Assembly: GCA_022410635.1 (NCBI GenBank)
Contig: JAJVDF010000256.1
Location: 198,919-262,918 of the forward strand
Reading direction: 5' to 3'
Length of the DNA: 64,000 nucleotides
Origin: Tretioscincus oriximinensis
Lineage: Eukaryota; Chordata; Lepidosauria; Squamata; Gymnophthalmidae
The translations under genes were made by a program, and so were the position numbers. Each line of letters opens with the position of its first letter. The stretch's first letter is position 1. Below, one piece after another: positions 21,566 through 32,834 of this stretch. Below the pieces are notes generated by a model. The model was not told the origin of the DNA. It did not search any database and worked only from the letters and a program-made list of their open reading frames with translations.

Positions 21566-23890
21566 AGCCTAAGAATCCATGCATAAGAGAATATATTATG
21601 CAAAAATGTGATGAACAGACTATTAATACATATAGGGAAATGGGTGTTAAGGAAATCTTGGGAAACTTAGGCTGCACCCACAGAACAACAGGATATATTA
21701 TGAAGCAATATTATGTAATAAACACATTATGAAATGATTGCTAACCAGTTCAGATGATTAGGTGAAGACACAGTGAGCACATGTCATCCATAACTAATTA
21801 CCTTTGTCTTGTATTGCTATTGTATCACTGTGAAATACTTGTGTATCGGGGTTGTATGAATGTGTGCCACTTTTTCTGAGATTGCAGAAACAACATCTCA
21901 ACAGAAACAAAAGAATTCTGAACATTGCAAATGAAGGTCAAAAAGTAAAAATGAAAAATTCAAGAAGGGATCCCTGATTTAATTGAGTGAAAACTGATCA
22001 GATACAGTAGGTATAAAATACCGACTGAATTAAGAAATAGAAAAGCAATGGGAAAGGAAAAATAAAATATCCAAAGAAATGGTGTGACTAATTGTCTAGA
22101 CTCCTGAACAGAAATGTTCCATATTAAGCCTCTATGGACATTAGCAAAGAATTCCTCTCTTTATCTGTTTTTCTCTAGACAAAAACTGTGTGAGTCAAAC
22201 TGAGAAAAAATAGCAAATGTGAAACTATCAAATGTTCTGAAATCCCACACAGAAAAACAAAGACCCTTTAAGGTAGCTTAGAGGTAGTTCACAGGTAACA
22301 TCATTCACATAAGTGTCTGTTCCTCACCCATGTCATGAATGATAGATCACAGGTGAAATGGGAACATGGCACCATGTGCCAGGAGAACATGGTGACCATA
22401 TCTCCAAAGCACTTGTATTGAGACAACTGTGGATTTGAACCCAGATGTTCTTAGAACTACACACTATTACATTCACACTGTTTAAAGATAGTCTTAGACA
22501 GCTGCAGAGGAATTCAGCACCAACTTTAAACAAATGAAAACCGAAGAAACTTCTCTCCTGAAGGAAAGTGTCATTGTCAAGGTCCAATTGTGATGTTCTC
22601 CATCCTCTTTGCCATCTGTTCATAGCATATTAAACATTGTGCTGCAGAAATAAAACAGCTTCACAGTGGACATTAATTCCACCCTTCCTTTGCTAATGCA
22701 AAATGTGACACTATTTACATATGCATAAAACAAAGCAAAAATTGCATTCTTCCAGTCATATGAATAGGCTTTAATAGTACAAGGAGAATAATGTTTTCAT
22801 CAGAACAAAATAATAACAGAAAGTGCTGCCTGTTAAATGGGGGCAAAGTAACTACCTTTTCTTCCCATTACAGTCACATCTGCTTAAAGTTTAAAACTGT
22901 ATTCTTATGCTACATTAAAACAGCATTTTCTACACAAAGGTGTTATGTTTCTGAAAGGCAATTGTGAATGCCTTTGTGCACTCAGCAATATTTTGTATTC
23001 TGCTGAGAACATTTGTGTTAGTGTCAATTAATCTATAATTGAGAGAGAAAGAGAATGGATGAATGTCACTCAGGGCACATCAAATATATGCTCTTGCAAA
23101 AAGTCCTCAAATACTAGCAGGATTACTACTGTGTTTATCAACTTCCAAACTGAGGCAAATGGAATTTCAGTCTAAATTAATTCTTATAATCTGCAGTCTA
23201 ATGCTTCCAATCTCCATGCAGATCAGGCATCAATAGTCATTATGAGAAGCTAAGTTTGTCATTGCTTTTATATCTTTGACATTTCTATACTCAACTTTAT
23301 ATAATGGAAGCAGAGTTTCTGGGCTTGTATTAAGCCATAAACACAAAAGTCCCTTAGAACAGGTCAAAATGAAGGTCTAGATAATCATAAGGAAAACAAA
23401 AAGAAGTAGGGGACACCACCTAAAACAGGGAAGTGTCCCAAAAGGTATGAGTTATAATAAATAGTTCCAAATCCAGTCTCTGTGCATTTAAGAGTATATT
23501 TCAATGTTAAAGAATGTAGTTCATAAAATCATCCCTGGATTAAAAGTTTCTCCAAACTCCACACTAGATACCAAACATGGTGTGTGCATTATAACATCTA
23601 CCAAAAACTGTGGGCCAAATACATTTCAACATATATTCTTCAGTGGCTGAGACTTGGTTGCTGGAACTAAACACATAAATCAATATACCAATAATGTGAT
23701 AACGTACAGCTACCACTTATATAAACATATAACAATTGTATAGTTTACTCACATTCTAATTATCCAAGCAATACTCAGTGACGAATATCACTCTTCTAAA
23801 ACATATGTATGCAAACTGCAGTATCACTAAAAATGCCTTAAAACAGTCAGTTCTTTATCTAGTGGAGTATTAAAACTCTTAATGTGTCTA
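21566..23890. other. Unique AT-rich non-coding sequence
   Basis: No recognised element. Open frames up to 96 codons (minus strand, about 22333-22623) have no domain features. Confidence 0.45.
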
Positions 23891-23892
23891 CG

Positions 23893-24000
23893 AAAGTTTA
23901 TGTCACCCACTTTTCTCCTATTAATCTCTAAGTGTTATTAGTCCCTTTGCTGGACTTTCTACTGGACTAACATGGCTATTTCTCTGAAAGTAAAACTCTT
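23893..24000 (-). mobile_element. CAGAGAAATAGCC short retroposon, single-arm copy
   Basis: The plus strand has CTACGAAAGTTTATGTCACC, CACTTTTCTCC, CCCTTTGCTGGACTTTCTAC and ACTAACATGGCTATTTCTCT, in the same order as the 52961-53083 copy that carries an 18 bp target duplication. In element orientation it begins AGAGAAATAGCC at the 24000 side. Confidence 0.65.
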
Positions 24001-24274
24001 GAGACAAACAAAACCAGCTACCTGCTAGTACTATCTATTTCCCCACTTACTTTCAGTCCCAGACATGCTGATATACTAAGCTCCTGCTGGTGTCATGTTT
24101 AAAGTTTAGTAAACATTTTAAATTCAGTCAAATTGTTTGTGTTCTTGATTGAACGGAACTGGTGGTTCACATTTCTAGAAATTTGATCAAAGTGTACCAC
24201 TCTCTTGTTTGAAAACACACTATTCGTGTTTGCTGTGCTTTTGCCACTGAAAAGACCTTCTTACCATAGGGATA

Positions 24275-24545
24275 TTGTTTATTGTTGTTATTGACTGACA
24301 AACACAGTACAAATCACAATACCAGATCATATATTGGAGTTGTACAACACATGGAGACCTTTCCGGTGCCTAGCATTTCATTATGCATCAGCAGCTGAGT
24401 GTGTAGATCCAGCAGTGCAGCCTTTTGCAGCTGATAGATGGTGGCTTTGTCAATGTCCAGATGTTTTATGTACAGCCCCAGGAATTTAGGGATTGTTCCA
24501 GTGTGCCAGTAATGATGAACACAAATCCCAATGAGCTACTAGTTT
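24275..24545 (-). mobile_element. R4-like LINE C-terminal fragment (tentative)
   Basis: The minus strand has a peptide stretch HTGTIPKFLGLYIKHLDIDK followed by IYQLQKAALLDLHTQLL, between about 24525 and 24390. This resembles the C-terminal G-T-(I/M)-P-K-x-L...L-x-K-A-A-L-L-x-T-A pattern I associate with R2/R4-group restriction-like-endonuclease LINEs. The frame is short and flanking sequence is AT-rich. Confidence 0.45.
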
Positions 24546-24710
24546 GTAAAATAGTAGTTGAATTACTATTTAAACATTATTATTATTGTTTGGATTTTAA
24601 TGCAAACCACTGTTTGTTCAATTAAATATATCACCAATGAACTACATGAATGAGGCTTGAGTTCATTGTCAAACAGAACATGCAGTTTTATTTGTTCACA
24701 TTCTAAGGCC

Positions 24711-24980
24711 TAGGGTTGCCATACGTCCCGGTAAACCGGGACAAACCCGGTTTTGGGGACTAAAATATAGTCCCCTCCGGGTTTTAAGGCAAAATCCCAG
24801 CTTTTTACATTCCCTGATGCTGCATCGGCCCGCTTGCTAGAGCAGGGCGAAATCCCGCCTCCAGCAAAGGAGGTTTTGCCTGTCTCGTTACAAGCGTCCG
24901 TATGTGCGCATGTGCACGTGCGCACACGCATGCACCCCATCCCCGTCCCAGTTTTGGGTTGCCAGAATATGGCAACCCTA
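24711..24980. mobile_element. Complete 270 bp hAT MITE with perfect 8 bp target duplication
   Basis: Termini TAGGGTTGCC (24711-24720) and GGCAACCCTA (24971-24980) are exact inverted repeats. The octamer CTAAGGCC occurs directly outside both (24703-24710 and 24981-24988), the hallmark of hAT insertion. The core has a GGGACAAACCCGG / CCCGTCCC arrangement and a CpG-containing (GTGCGCATGTGCACGTGCGC) alternating purine-pyrimidine stretch at about 24902-24930. Open frames inside are incidental. The intact duplication suggests a fairly young insertion. Confidence 0.9.
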
Positions 24981-25165
24981 CTAAGGCCCCATCTATATGG
25001 GACATTTTTAAAGCCATCATAGTGGGACTGCCAAAATAGTTAAGCAGCAGACACACCATAGTAGCACAATAAAGGGTTGATGCAACCTTATGTTCTACAG
25101 TCTGGAAAAAAAGAATCCCCATAGAGCTTTGTCCCACTATAGTGAAAGGGAACACAGTTACTTAC

Positions 25166-25257
25166 CCATCTGGCTCCTCACTCATGGTGTCGCTATCATA
25201 GCCGGAGACATTGGGCATGTATGGAGTCTGAGAATGAGGAGTTTCCATGTGCACGAA
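25166..25257 (-). CDS. Candidate internal coding exon of an unidentified host gene
   Basis: On the minus strand a 92 bp segment is bounded by a CATCTCTTCATTTCACCAG acceptor (immediately above 25257) and a GG|GTAAGT donor (25165-25160) that matches the vertebrate consensus. Only one frame is open through it, starting with the first base. It encodes 30 residues plus two bases, including METPHSQTPYMPN followed by an acidic VSGYDSDTMSEEPDG end. The other two frames hit TGA near the 3' side. It lies outside any repeat, is more GC-rich than its flanks, and sits about 180 bp from the hAT element. The peptide looks like a disordered, Ser/Asp/Glu-rich linker or cytoplasmic tail with an acidic SDTMSEE cluster of casein-kinase type. 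I cannot name the gene. If real, the window is mainly intron of a minus-strand gene. Confidence 0.6.
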
Positions 25258-27346
25258 CTGGTGAAATGAAGAGATGCATAGCACCTCTTTTGTACTTGCT
25301 ACATCTCTGTCCAGCCATGTAAGCAGCAAGCTTTCATAATCTATTTATTATGTAAATTTTACTCCATTTGACTGTTGTCTGGGTTGGGCTTTAGTCAGCT
25401 ACACCAATCCTACAGTATTTAAATGCAATTCTGATTTAAATAAAGATTTTTTTTTATAGGTGAGAACAGTAAGTCAAAATGCCCTTGGCCAAATGATATC
25501 CTGTTTAACGTACTTTTGTCTCCCCTCCTCCTTCATTTTAAAAATTGAAAGTTGGCTGAGGGCTATGATTGTCATTGGAATTGTCACACAGAATGAAAAT
25601 TATTTTTCCTCATATATACTGTACAGCTGACACATGTATGGCTACAAGTTAATATGCTGATTCAATTTACTCTGCTTTGTATCTTTTTATAATAAATCAT
25701 TCTAAGGCACCCTGTTTAGGCATTCTGTGTAAGTCAAATTATTTGTTAAGTTCCACAGTTTACTAGATGGAATTATTGGAGTTTAGCCCGTAGCTCTAAC
25801 TCTGCCCAAGTGTTTAAGGAACAAAGTGTCTAACTCTAAATAATGTTATGTTTCCTACAATTATGGATTCATTATTTCACTTGTTTCCATTTATAAATGT
25901 TATTGAAATAAAGAAAAAAGAGCAAGCGAGAGAGAATGTCTCAATAGTCTGTATTTCAATAGTCTGTACATTGATTTATTAGGATGATGATTTGCAGTGT
26001 AAGGAAGTGATCAACCTCTTTGCACGTCATTATCTTGGGTTAATTCCTCTGTTTTCACCACACAACTGCCAAAGGGAGTGGAGATGCCTGGATGCAGCTT
26101 GTACAAATCTCACACTCACTTTCTTTAAATTACAAAATCATAGGTGGGATTGTATTTAGATAAAGTAGTGAATGAATTTCTGAAAACGGTCCAAATGTAT
26201 TATAGATTAGCCATGTTCACAAGGATTAGCCAATCCCCTCCCCAACAAAACCATTTGATATCTTCTGTGCATCACTTGAATCATACTGCAAATTCAGTAT
26301 GAAATAGTCATTGCAGCAATATTGTCTTTTGCCTACAGAGAATAGTGAACATTCAAATCATCATTAGAAAGTAAAAAAAGAATCCACTGTGCCTGATGCA
26401 GATGCAAATCACTTTTTCCCCTTATAAAATAATTGTGATGTTTTTCTACAGTTGACTATGTTTTTATATAGCTCATAAGGGCATAGTGTTTTCCTACAGC
26501 TGGTTATGTTTTTATATATCCCATCAGGGCAGAGAGTTCAGATTTGTGGACTAGGTATTCATGTTAAGATTAGCTTTTTAGAATTTAAATTGGATATTAT
26601 TGCCTTAACTCTCCTCCTTGATAACATTTTGTTGCTGAACATGTATAAGAGTTTGAGTCCTTTAGCTCTTGGGAATTTTGGCTGCTGTTCAGCAAAGCCT
26701 ATTGTATTTATATTGCTCTAGTTTGTACTCTGATAAACATTTGATAGAGAGTCTCCCTTCTCAACATTCTTCAGCTACATTTTTCAGGTGCCAATTTTAT
26801 CCACACCTTCCCGGGAATTCAAAATTGGTAGGTAAGGCTTTGCAATTTATTCCACTGAATCAACCTCTTTATATACATCATGCAAAACCCCTTTGCTTTA
26901 CCTTAGGCTGTTCCTTCAGGTTTTAGTTTTGTCAGGGTTTTTTTTTAACACCAATTAATGCTATTGCTGTTATTGGTATTTAAATACAATATTTTGTTTG
27001 GGGCAGTTTCTTTTCCCATTATATCTGTCATGTTGTGTCCACAAGCTTATATGTCATTAAATTCACTAGCATATGGGCAGCCGACTCCTAGCAGAATATA
27101 GTTCAGGACCATGCAAGTTCAGAAAGGCCCAAGGCCTCTTGAGGAATTGATTTCTTGATGCAGTGCCAATGACATTCTTTTTCTGTGATGATTGTTCATG
27201 TTCTTACTACAGACCTTTCTTATGCAGTTGATTGAGTACTGGGAGAACAAACTATTGGACTTAATGGGCCATATTTCTAATGCAGTGCTAAGTCTGTTTC
27301 TTCAGACAAAACAGAATCATTCCATAGGCTCTGTTACATCTAAGAT
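25258..27346. other. Unique AT-rich non-coding sequence (would be intron if the 25166 exon is real)
   Basis: No recognised repeat or exon. Open frames at about 26506-26926 are random-looking. Confidence 0.45.
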
Positions 27347-27349
27347 TTA

Positions 27350-27498
27350 GGCTGCATCCCCACATCATTTGCATCCACTATACGAATTGGATATCCCACG
27401 ATAAAGCATGGATATTCTGGAATAAATCAGTCTCCACAGTGCTTTATTGTGGAATATCCAACTATAGTAGAATAAATAAGTGATGTGAGGATGCAGCC
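27350..27498. mobile_element. 149 bp MITE with TTA target duplication
   Basis: The ends GGCTGCATCCCCACATCA and TGATGTGAGGATGCAGCC are inverted copies with one mismatch. TTA lies directly outside each (27347-27349 and 27499-27501). Internal sequence is also partly palindromic (ATTGGATATCCCAC / GTGGAATATCCAAC). A 3 bp TTA duplication is typical of PIF/Harbinger elements. No coding capacity. Confidence 0.85.
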
Positions 27499-28159
27499 TT
27501 AATGTTCACACTACTTTTCTTGTTGACTGCATTCTCACTAAGTGAAAAAATGGGAGCAAAAGCTGTGTGGCTCTGTGCTGGGCACCTTTGTTTCCCATTT
27601 AATCCAAATAATTACCACAATTGCAGCTTAATGCTATTGCCTTAAGTGGATTCTGGCAAGGATTTTGCCATGCACTCTGATTGGATAGCCTGCTGTTTGA
27701 TTGTTTGTTTGTTTTTCTTTCATTTATTTATACAATGCTATCAATGATTAGAGGCCAGTTCTTGGAGGTCTTCTGTTGAAACCAAAAGCAGCCCCAAGGA
27801 CCATGATCCACTGCAACAAGGAAGATCTTTGCAGATCTTCTCATTGGTTCTGCTTTTTGTCTGCAGTTTTAAATTTCCCCACTGCACCATCTGACATTTA
27901 AATGTCAGAATGCAGAAGAAACAACAGGGAGATCCACAAAGAAGCTGGCCACATGTTGTGCTGTCTGTTCTTCCTTGGTGCTCTGTATTTTCCCTGCCTT
28001 ATGCAGCCTCCAAAATAGGCCCAAAATGGGGCTGGGAACAAGCAGATCTAAACCAGCTTCATAGTTTTCCACTTCACCTTTTGCACCCTAGTTGGAACAC
28101 AGGCATTGTCTTTTAAGGTGCTATGGGACCTGAATAATGTTCTCTGAAAAAAAAAAAGT

Positions 28160-28470
28160 TATTTGTACTTATTATTCTTTCCTGTACCGGAAAGTCTCAG
28201 GGCAAGTAACAAGAATAAAAACAGTGTACAAAATATAAATATTAAAACAGCTACAGTGTCTGAAAGTGGGAAGGAGATGCTATCTCTTCAGCCAAAGTAA
28301 AGAGGTGTATCTTCAGTGATTCAAGGAGGAGATTATTCCAAAGTCTGCGGGCCAGTAAGGATCTGTCCTAGGTTCCTACCTCATGAGAATGATGGTGCAA
28401 TCAGGAAGTCTTCTCCTGTAGATCTCAAGGCACAAACAGGTTGATGCTTTCACCTGAGATAGGAGAAGGC
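28160..28470 (-). mobile_element. L2-like LINE 3' fragment
   Basis: Decayed tail (TTATTTGTACTTATTATTC, CCGGAAAGTCTCAGGGC), then ATCTCTTCAGCCAAAG, GAGGTGTATCTTCAG, GGAGATTATTCCAAAG, and CCTGTAGATCTCAAGGCACA. All are in the order of the 40353-40815 copy. Confidence 0.75.
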
Positions 28471-29862
28471 ATTTAAAAGGTGCAGGATACTGGTTCTCAC
28501 TATTTCATGGTTCCCATTTCTCACTGAACAGTCAACTAGACTACTGGGNAAAGGGAAGGAGACTAAATTATAACATGATTCCATCTGTGTCTCTTCGTGT
28601 TCATTCTGTACTGCATTTGCCATTGGGTCAAAAAAATACAATTGGTCTACTTTGTGTACTCTCCTGCACACACAAAAGCTGGCCAAAGTTATCTCAAATG
28701 TTGTAGTCCAACCTACATGTAGAAGAAGGTATTTTTAACCTACATATAAATGAGCAGGAGAAACTCTGGTCAATTTTTCTGACCTTTGTCAACCATGGGG
28801 TAATCTCATATAATCAAAGGCCTTTTTGTACTTACTTGTGTAGGCGTGGATCAGGTACAGCTTGTAATAGTCTAAGCTGAAATTAGTGCATGGCCGCTTT
28901 AAATAGAAAGCTCACCCTGTTACCGCAGATGGGGTCACTCCTATAAAAGGGAGAATGAGGTTGTGAAAAATGATCGGGCAGTCTTGAGTGATTGGACAGT
29001 CTTTGCTCGATGAGTTCTTATGTTAGTCTTTGCTTGATGAATCTTTAAATATTTCTGTTAGTAATGAAAAGGTTCCTCCTCCAAACAAGAATCAGAGGGG
29101 GCTGAATCTTCTTGATCATTTATTAGAACAACAGACATCAGCAACAATACAATCAAAGATTCAAAGTGCTTCAGAGCCATTTATACCATGAGCAGGAGCT
29201 CCTCCTCTAATACACAAAAGAATTCCAATTACAACAGTTTTTCTCATATAACCTACTACTACTCATTATTAACATTTTGTGATTGTAGACTCTTGTGAAT
29301 GAGTTTTGTGTATAACAGAGCAATGGAGAGCTTTTTAAAAGGAATGTTTGTGGACAATAGTGAATGGCTGAAATGTGTGAGAGAGTTAAACTTCATTGTG
29401 GAATAGAATAGAATGTGAAGGAAGCCAGAGAAATTCTCAGTAGCTAGTAAGGCAATATTTAAATTTACCAACTTAGCCATAGTGAATAGTTTGCAGTGGG
29501 ATATGTTCATGGTTACTTTCTGTTTTATCTGCTAAGTTTCTGATCAACAGTAAAGAAGGTGACATTTCAAAGGCAAGGTTTTGGTTACTGGGCAGGAGTA
29601 GAACCAGCAAAGGGTGGTGATATAGTGGATGCAACTAAGGCTGCCTCCCCACAAGGAATTTTTACTATGATGCACCCACATCAAGAAGAATTTACTTAAG
29701 TGTTCACACAAGTTCAACGATCCACTCACTAGAAAGGCTCATGGTTCCAATTTTTCCAACTGACATAGCAGACATCTCTAAAAAAAACCCTGCTAAACAG
29801 CTTACATAGGCCATTCAACAATGTGAACATGGTAAAACCTGCAAGACTAAAAGTTCATTGGC

Positions 29863-30035
29863 TCTCAGCTCACAGAGAACAATGGGAATTGTAGTGAGGC
29901 AAGCGGAACAATGATTTAAAGGACAATGATTTATGTGGTAAAAATATAAGGAAATGTAATGGGAAAACAGGAAACAGTATGGAAATTTGAGTTTGAGTGA
30001 GTAAGTGCTACTGTGTTTTTCTGGATTTAGAATAA
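29863..30035. repeat. 173 bp direct repeat, left copy
   Basis: Starts TCTCAGCTCACAGAG and ends TGGATTTAGAATAA. It is identical to 32835-33007 at 171 of 173 positions, without indels. Homology begins and ends abruptly at the same two points in both copies. It has no TG...CA ends, no flanking short duplication and no coding capacity. See the right copy and the interior block. Confidence 0.95.
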
Positions 30036-30960
30036 GTCTGCTGCCGCTGTGACTACAGCAGCGCAGGCATTTGCCGAGGGGGAAGGAGGAGACCCCTCTA
30101 GGAAACCGCTCATTTCGCTGCCCGGAAAGAGGGCGCGAAAGGATGACGTGGTTTCCTGGTGACGGAGGGCTTAAAAGCCCTCCGACAGCCACCACTTCCT
30201 CCTTCTCCTTCGGACGCGCGAAAGGACCACACGTGTCTTTCGCGCTCTGCAAGTAGGCCCCGGCCGCCATTTTAGCCACCGCGTGGGCCTACTTTTTACT
30301 TTAGAAGCTGCCGCCGCCTCTTCCCTGTGCCAAAACCAGGAACCGGAGGTTAGTTAAGGTATTTTTCAAGCCTTTGGGCTTGTTTTACCTCCGGGGGTTT
30401 GGCGGGTGGGAAGCTCTCTAGGGACCAGGCTCCAAGGAGCCTTGGGCCAAAGAGAGAGGTGGACGGGAAGGGGCGGGAGGTTTCTGGAGTGGGGGAAGCA
30501 GAATTCCCCCCCCCAACCCTCGAAGCAGAAGCACGCCGCCGCTGAGGAGCATGCCGTGCCGCTTCTTTGGACGATCGGGACCATCTGCCGGAGGTAAGCA
30601 AGCGACTTGCAGGCCTTACCGGCCTAGCAGCTTGCCTCCGTGGGCCCCGGGGGGGTTTGGGTGACTCCTAGCCCAGGCTCCAAAGGGCCTGGGGAAGGAA
30701 GGCCGGCGGCGGCGTGGGGAGGGCGGGCCATAGGGTCTGCTTTTGACCCCCCCCTCCCCTCCAAAATATTCGGAGCAGCTAGCTCCAGCCCCCCAAGGGG
30801 TGGCAAAATGGGAATTGGGGTGATTCACCCCACCCCAAATAGTAACAGGAGCAGTCTTGCTCCGGTCGGCTGCAAGGAGGAGGCTCCGAGTTCTCACGGT
30901 GCAGCAGCCACTTGGGTACTAGGGTGAGAGGTGGGACTCTCACCGGTTGTTTATTTTTCA
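30036..30960 (+). promoter_or_regulatory. CpG-rich promoter-like block inside the duplicated unit
   Basis: A CpG island in AT-rich surroundings. Visible motifs are a CRE-like TGACGTG at 30144, an AGGGCTTAAAAGCCCT dyad near 30166-30181, and a consensus YY1 site GCCGCCATTTT at 30263-30273. It has an internal duplication with offset 245: CCGGAG|GTTAGT (30343) and CCGGAG|GTAAGC (30588) head two similar units containing CCAGGCTCCAA(G/A)G and G-rich runs. Both units start at a splice-donor-like site, and a TTGTTTATTTTTCAG|G acceptor-like motif ends at 30961. This is the layout of a promoter with non-coding first exons, or of tandem LINE 5' UTR monomers. Open frames of 60-95 codons on both strands are GC artefacts. 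Confidence 0.55.
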
Positions 30961-30961
30961 G

Positions 30962-31489
30962 GCATTAGTTTTCTAATAAGAATAAGAATAATAATGATAT
31001 TAATAATAATAAAATAATTAAAAAATAAATAAATAAAATAAAACACATAAATATACATTAAAAACAAAGCAAAATATCCATTCTTGGTCTAGGTGAATTG
31101 TGAGCCTTTAGGCCAGTGTTTATTGCTTTAAATAATTATATAATATATATAGTTTTGCTGTTGCACTGTTGGGATGCTGTGCTGCTATAGCTTTAATATT
31201 GCCATTTGCGCTCTGAGATACTACTGATTGGCTATAGATAATAAGATTTAGCATTAATGTACATGAATAAAAAGTCGCAGAAGTTGTGCAACACCTAATG
31301 ACAACTTGAATGCTCCATTGTCCTTAAAAGGCACATCTATCACACAGTGTTGACATCAGCATGGACATATAACACAGTAATACCAGATTTCATGGAGTTA
31401 TTCATACCAATGTTGCTCTGGATGCAGTATATCTAGCAGATGGCTCTAATAGCATTTTGAAGATAAAGCAATAATATATAAATCTTCTT
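30962..31489. other. AT-rich spacer of the duplicated unit
   Basis: Begins with an (AAT/AATAAA)-rich low-complexity run to about 31075, then sequence without recognised features. Confidence 0.6.
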
Positions 31490-32755
31490 CAGGTGCACAG
31501 CCATATAATTAGTGCTGGTGCGGGGTTAATCAAGGTTTGGTTAAGTTTGGTGTGTAATCCTTATATATTGCTAGAGTGCTGTTACAAAGGGCAGCCATTG
31601 CAGTGCCTATTATGGGTTCCCATACAGATTCTCATACACATGCTGCAGCACTTTGCAATATGGGTCAGGACTGGGGACTGCCATAAGTTCTTTTAAAATC
31701 ATTCATATGCATGATCAGTGCTGGTACATATAGGGCAGGCTTCTGGGTGCCTGCAGTAAGTTCATAGAATATCCTCATCACGTGCCAAAGCACTGGTTCA
31801 ATATTGGGGCAGGCTCTTCAGTTCCTGCCATAAGTTTTCATATTGTTTCTCACACTCATGCTCAAGTACTGTTGCAATATAGAACAGCCACTTTAGTGAC
31901 TGCCACGGGTGCGCATACAGCTAGGTTCATTCACAGGCTGATGTGCTGTGGCTTTACGGGTTGGACATCTAGGGGCCTGCCATAAGTTCTTGTACAGTTT
32001 CTTATATTCATGCTAGAGTGCTGGCCAGATGGGGCGGGCTCCTGGCTGCCTGGCTTATATTTTCCCATACAATAATCTCACATGCATGCTAAGCATACAC
32101 ATAATAAAGTGATTTTGCATATAGGGCAGGCTCCTGGGTACCTGCCGTAAATTCTTATATCTGCACATTCTAATGTGATGGGGCATATGGGGCATAAGTC
32201 TCATACAAAGGCTCATACACATCTAAAGTATGGAGCAGATGGGGCGAGCGGCTGGGCGCCGGCCATAAGTTATTGTCTGCCTCAAGTCCTTGTACTAATT
32301 CTCATACAGATTCTATAGTGTGGGCGCTTTTTAGGGCTGGCTCCTACATGCCTGCCACAAGTCCTTGTACAAATTCTCATACACATGCTATATTGCGGGC
32401 GCTTATAGGGCTGGCTCCTATGTTCCTGCCATAAGTCCTTGTACAAATTCTCATACACATGCTATAGTACTGGTGATTATGAGGTGGGTTGCAGGGTGCT
32501 GCCACTAGTTCTCATAAAAATCCTCATACACAAATGCCGGTGCATTTGGGGCAGGCTCCTTGGTGCCTGCCTTAATTTCGGATACAAATGCTTGGACATT
32601 GCTAGAGTGCCGTTGCATTTTAGGGCATGCACAAAAGTTTTCAAATATAATTCTCAAGGGCCTGCCATAAGTCCTCTTATAAATTGTCATACACATGCTA
32701 CAGGCCCGGGTGCAATTTAGGGCAGAGGCATATGTTCCTGTCATAAGTTCATATT
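31490..32755. repeat. Degenerate minisatellite, about 74 bp period
   Basis: A unit built of GCCATAAGT(T/C)CTTGTAC, AATTCTCATACACATGCTA, AGTGCTGG and a GGGCAGGCTCCTG(G)GTGCCT block recurs about 17 times. The (C)ATAAGTTC anchors lie near 31682, 31755, 31829, 31903, 31979, 32052, then 32281, 32355, 32430 and 32503, with spacing 73-76 bp apart from one irregular stretch at 32145-32280 and a shortened end. Units are diverged from each other, so the array is old even though the flanking 173 bp repeats are nearly identical. Open frames here are coincidental. Confidence 0.85.
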
Positions 32756-32834
32756 ATTATGAGAACAACAATGAATGTTCATACTTATCTAATGCATGGC
32801 ACTATATAGTTAGGCATAACAAGGGCTAGTGCAG

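Noticed and set aside
21664..21800. TTAGGCTGCACCCACAG resembling the left end of a TTA-class element
   Set aside because: No matching right end within several hundred bases.
28860..29230. TATA-like CTATAAAAGG at about 28948 followed by a possible retroelement LTR region
   Set aside because: No paired LTR, no defined TG...CA ends and no target duplication; chance TATA motifs are common in AT-rich DNA.
29646..29820. Possible further TTA/TAA-class MITE starting AAGGCTGCCTCCCCACA
   Set aside because: Only one terminus is visible; no inverted partner found before the 173 bp repeat begins.
30350..30930. Several 60-95 codon frames on both strands in the CpG-rich block
   Set aside because: High GC removes stops in all frames; compositions are Gly/Pro/Arg-rich without motif and both strands are open at once.
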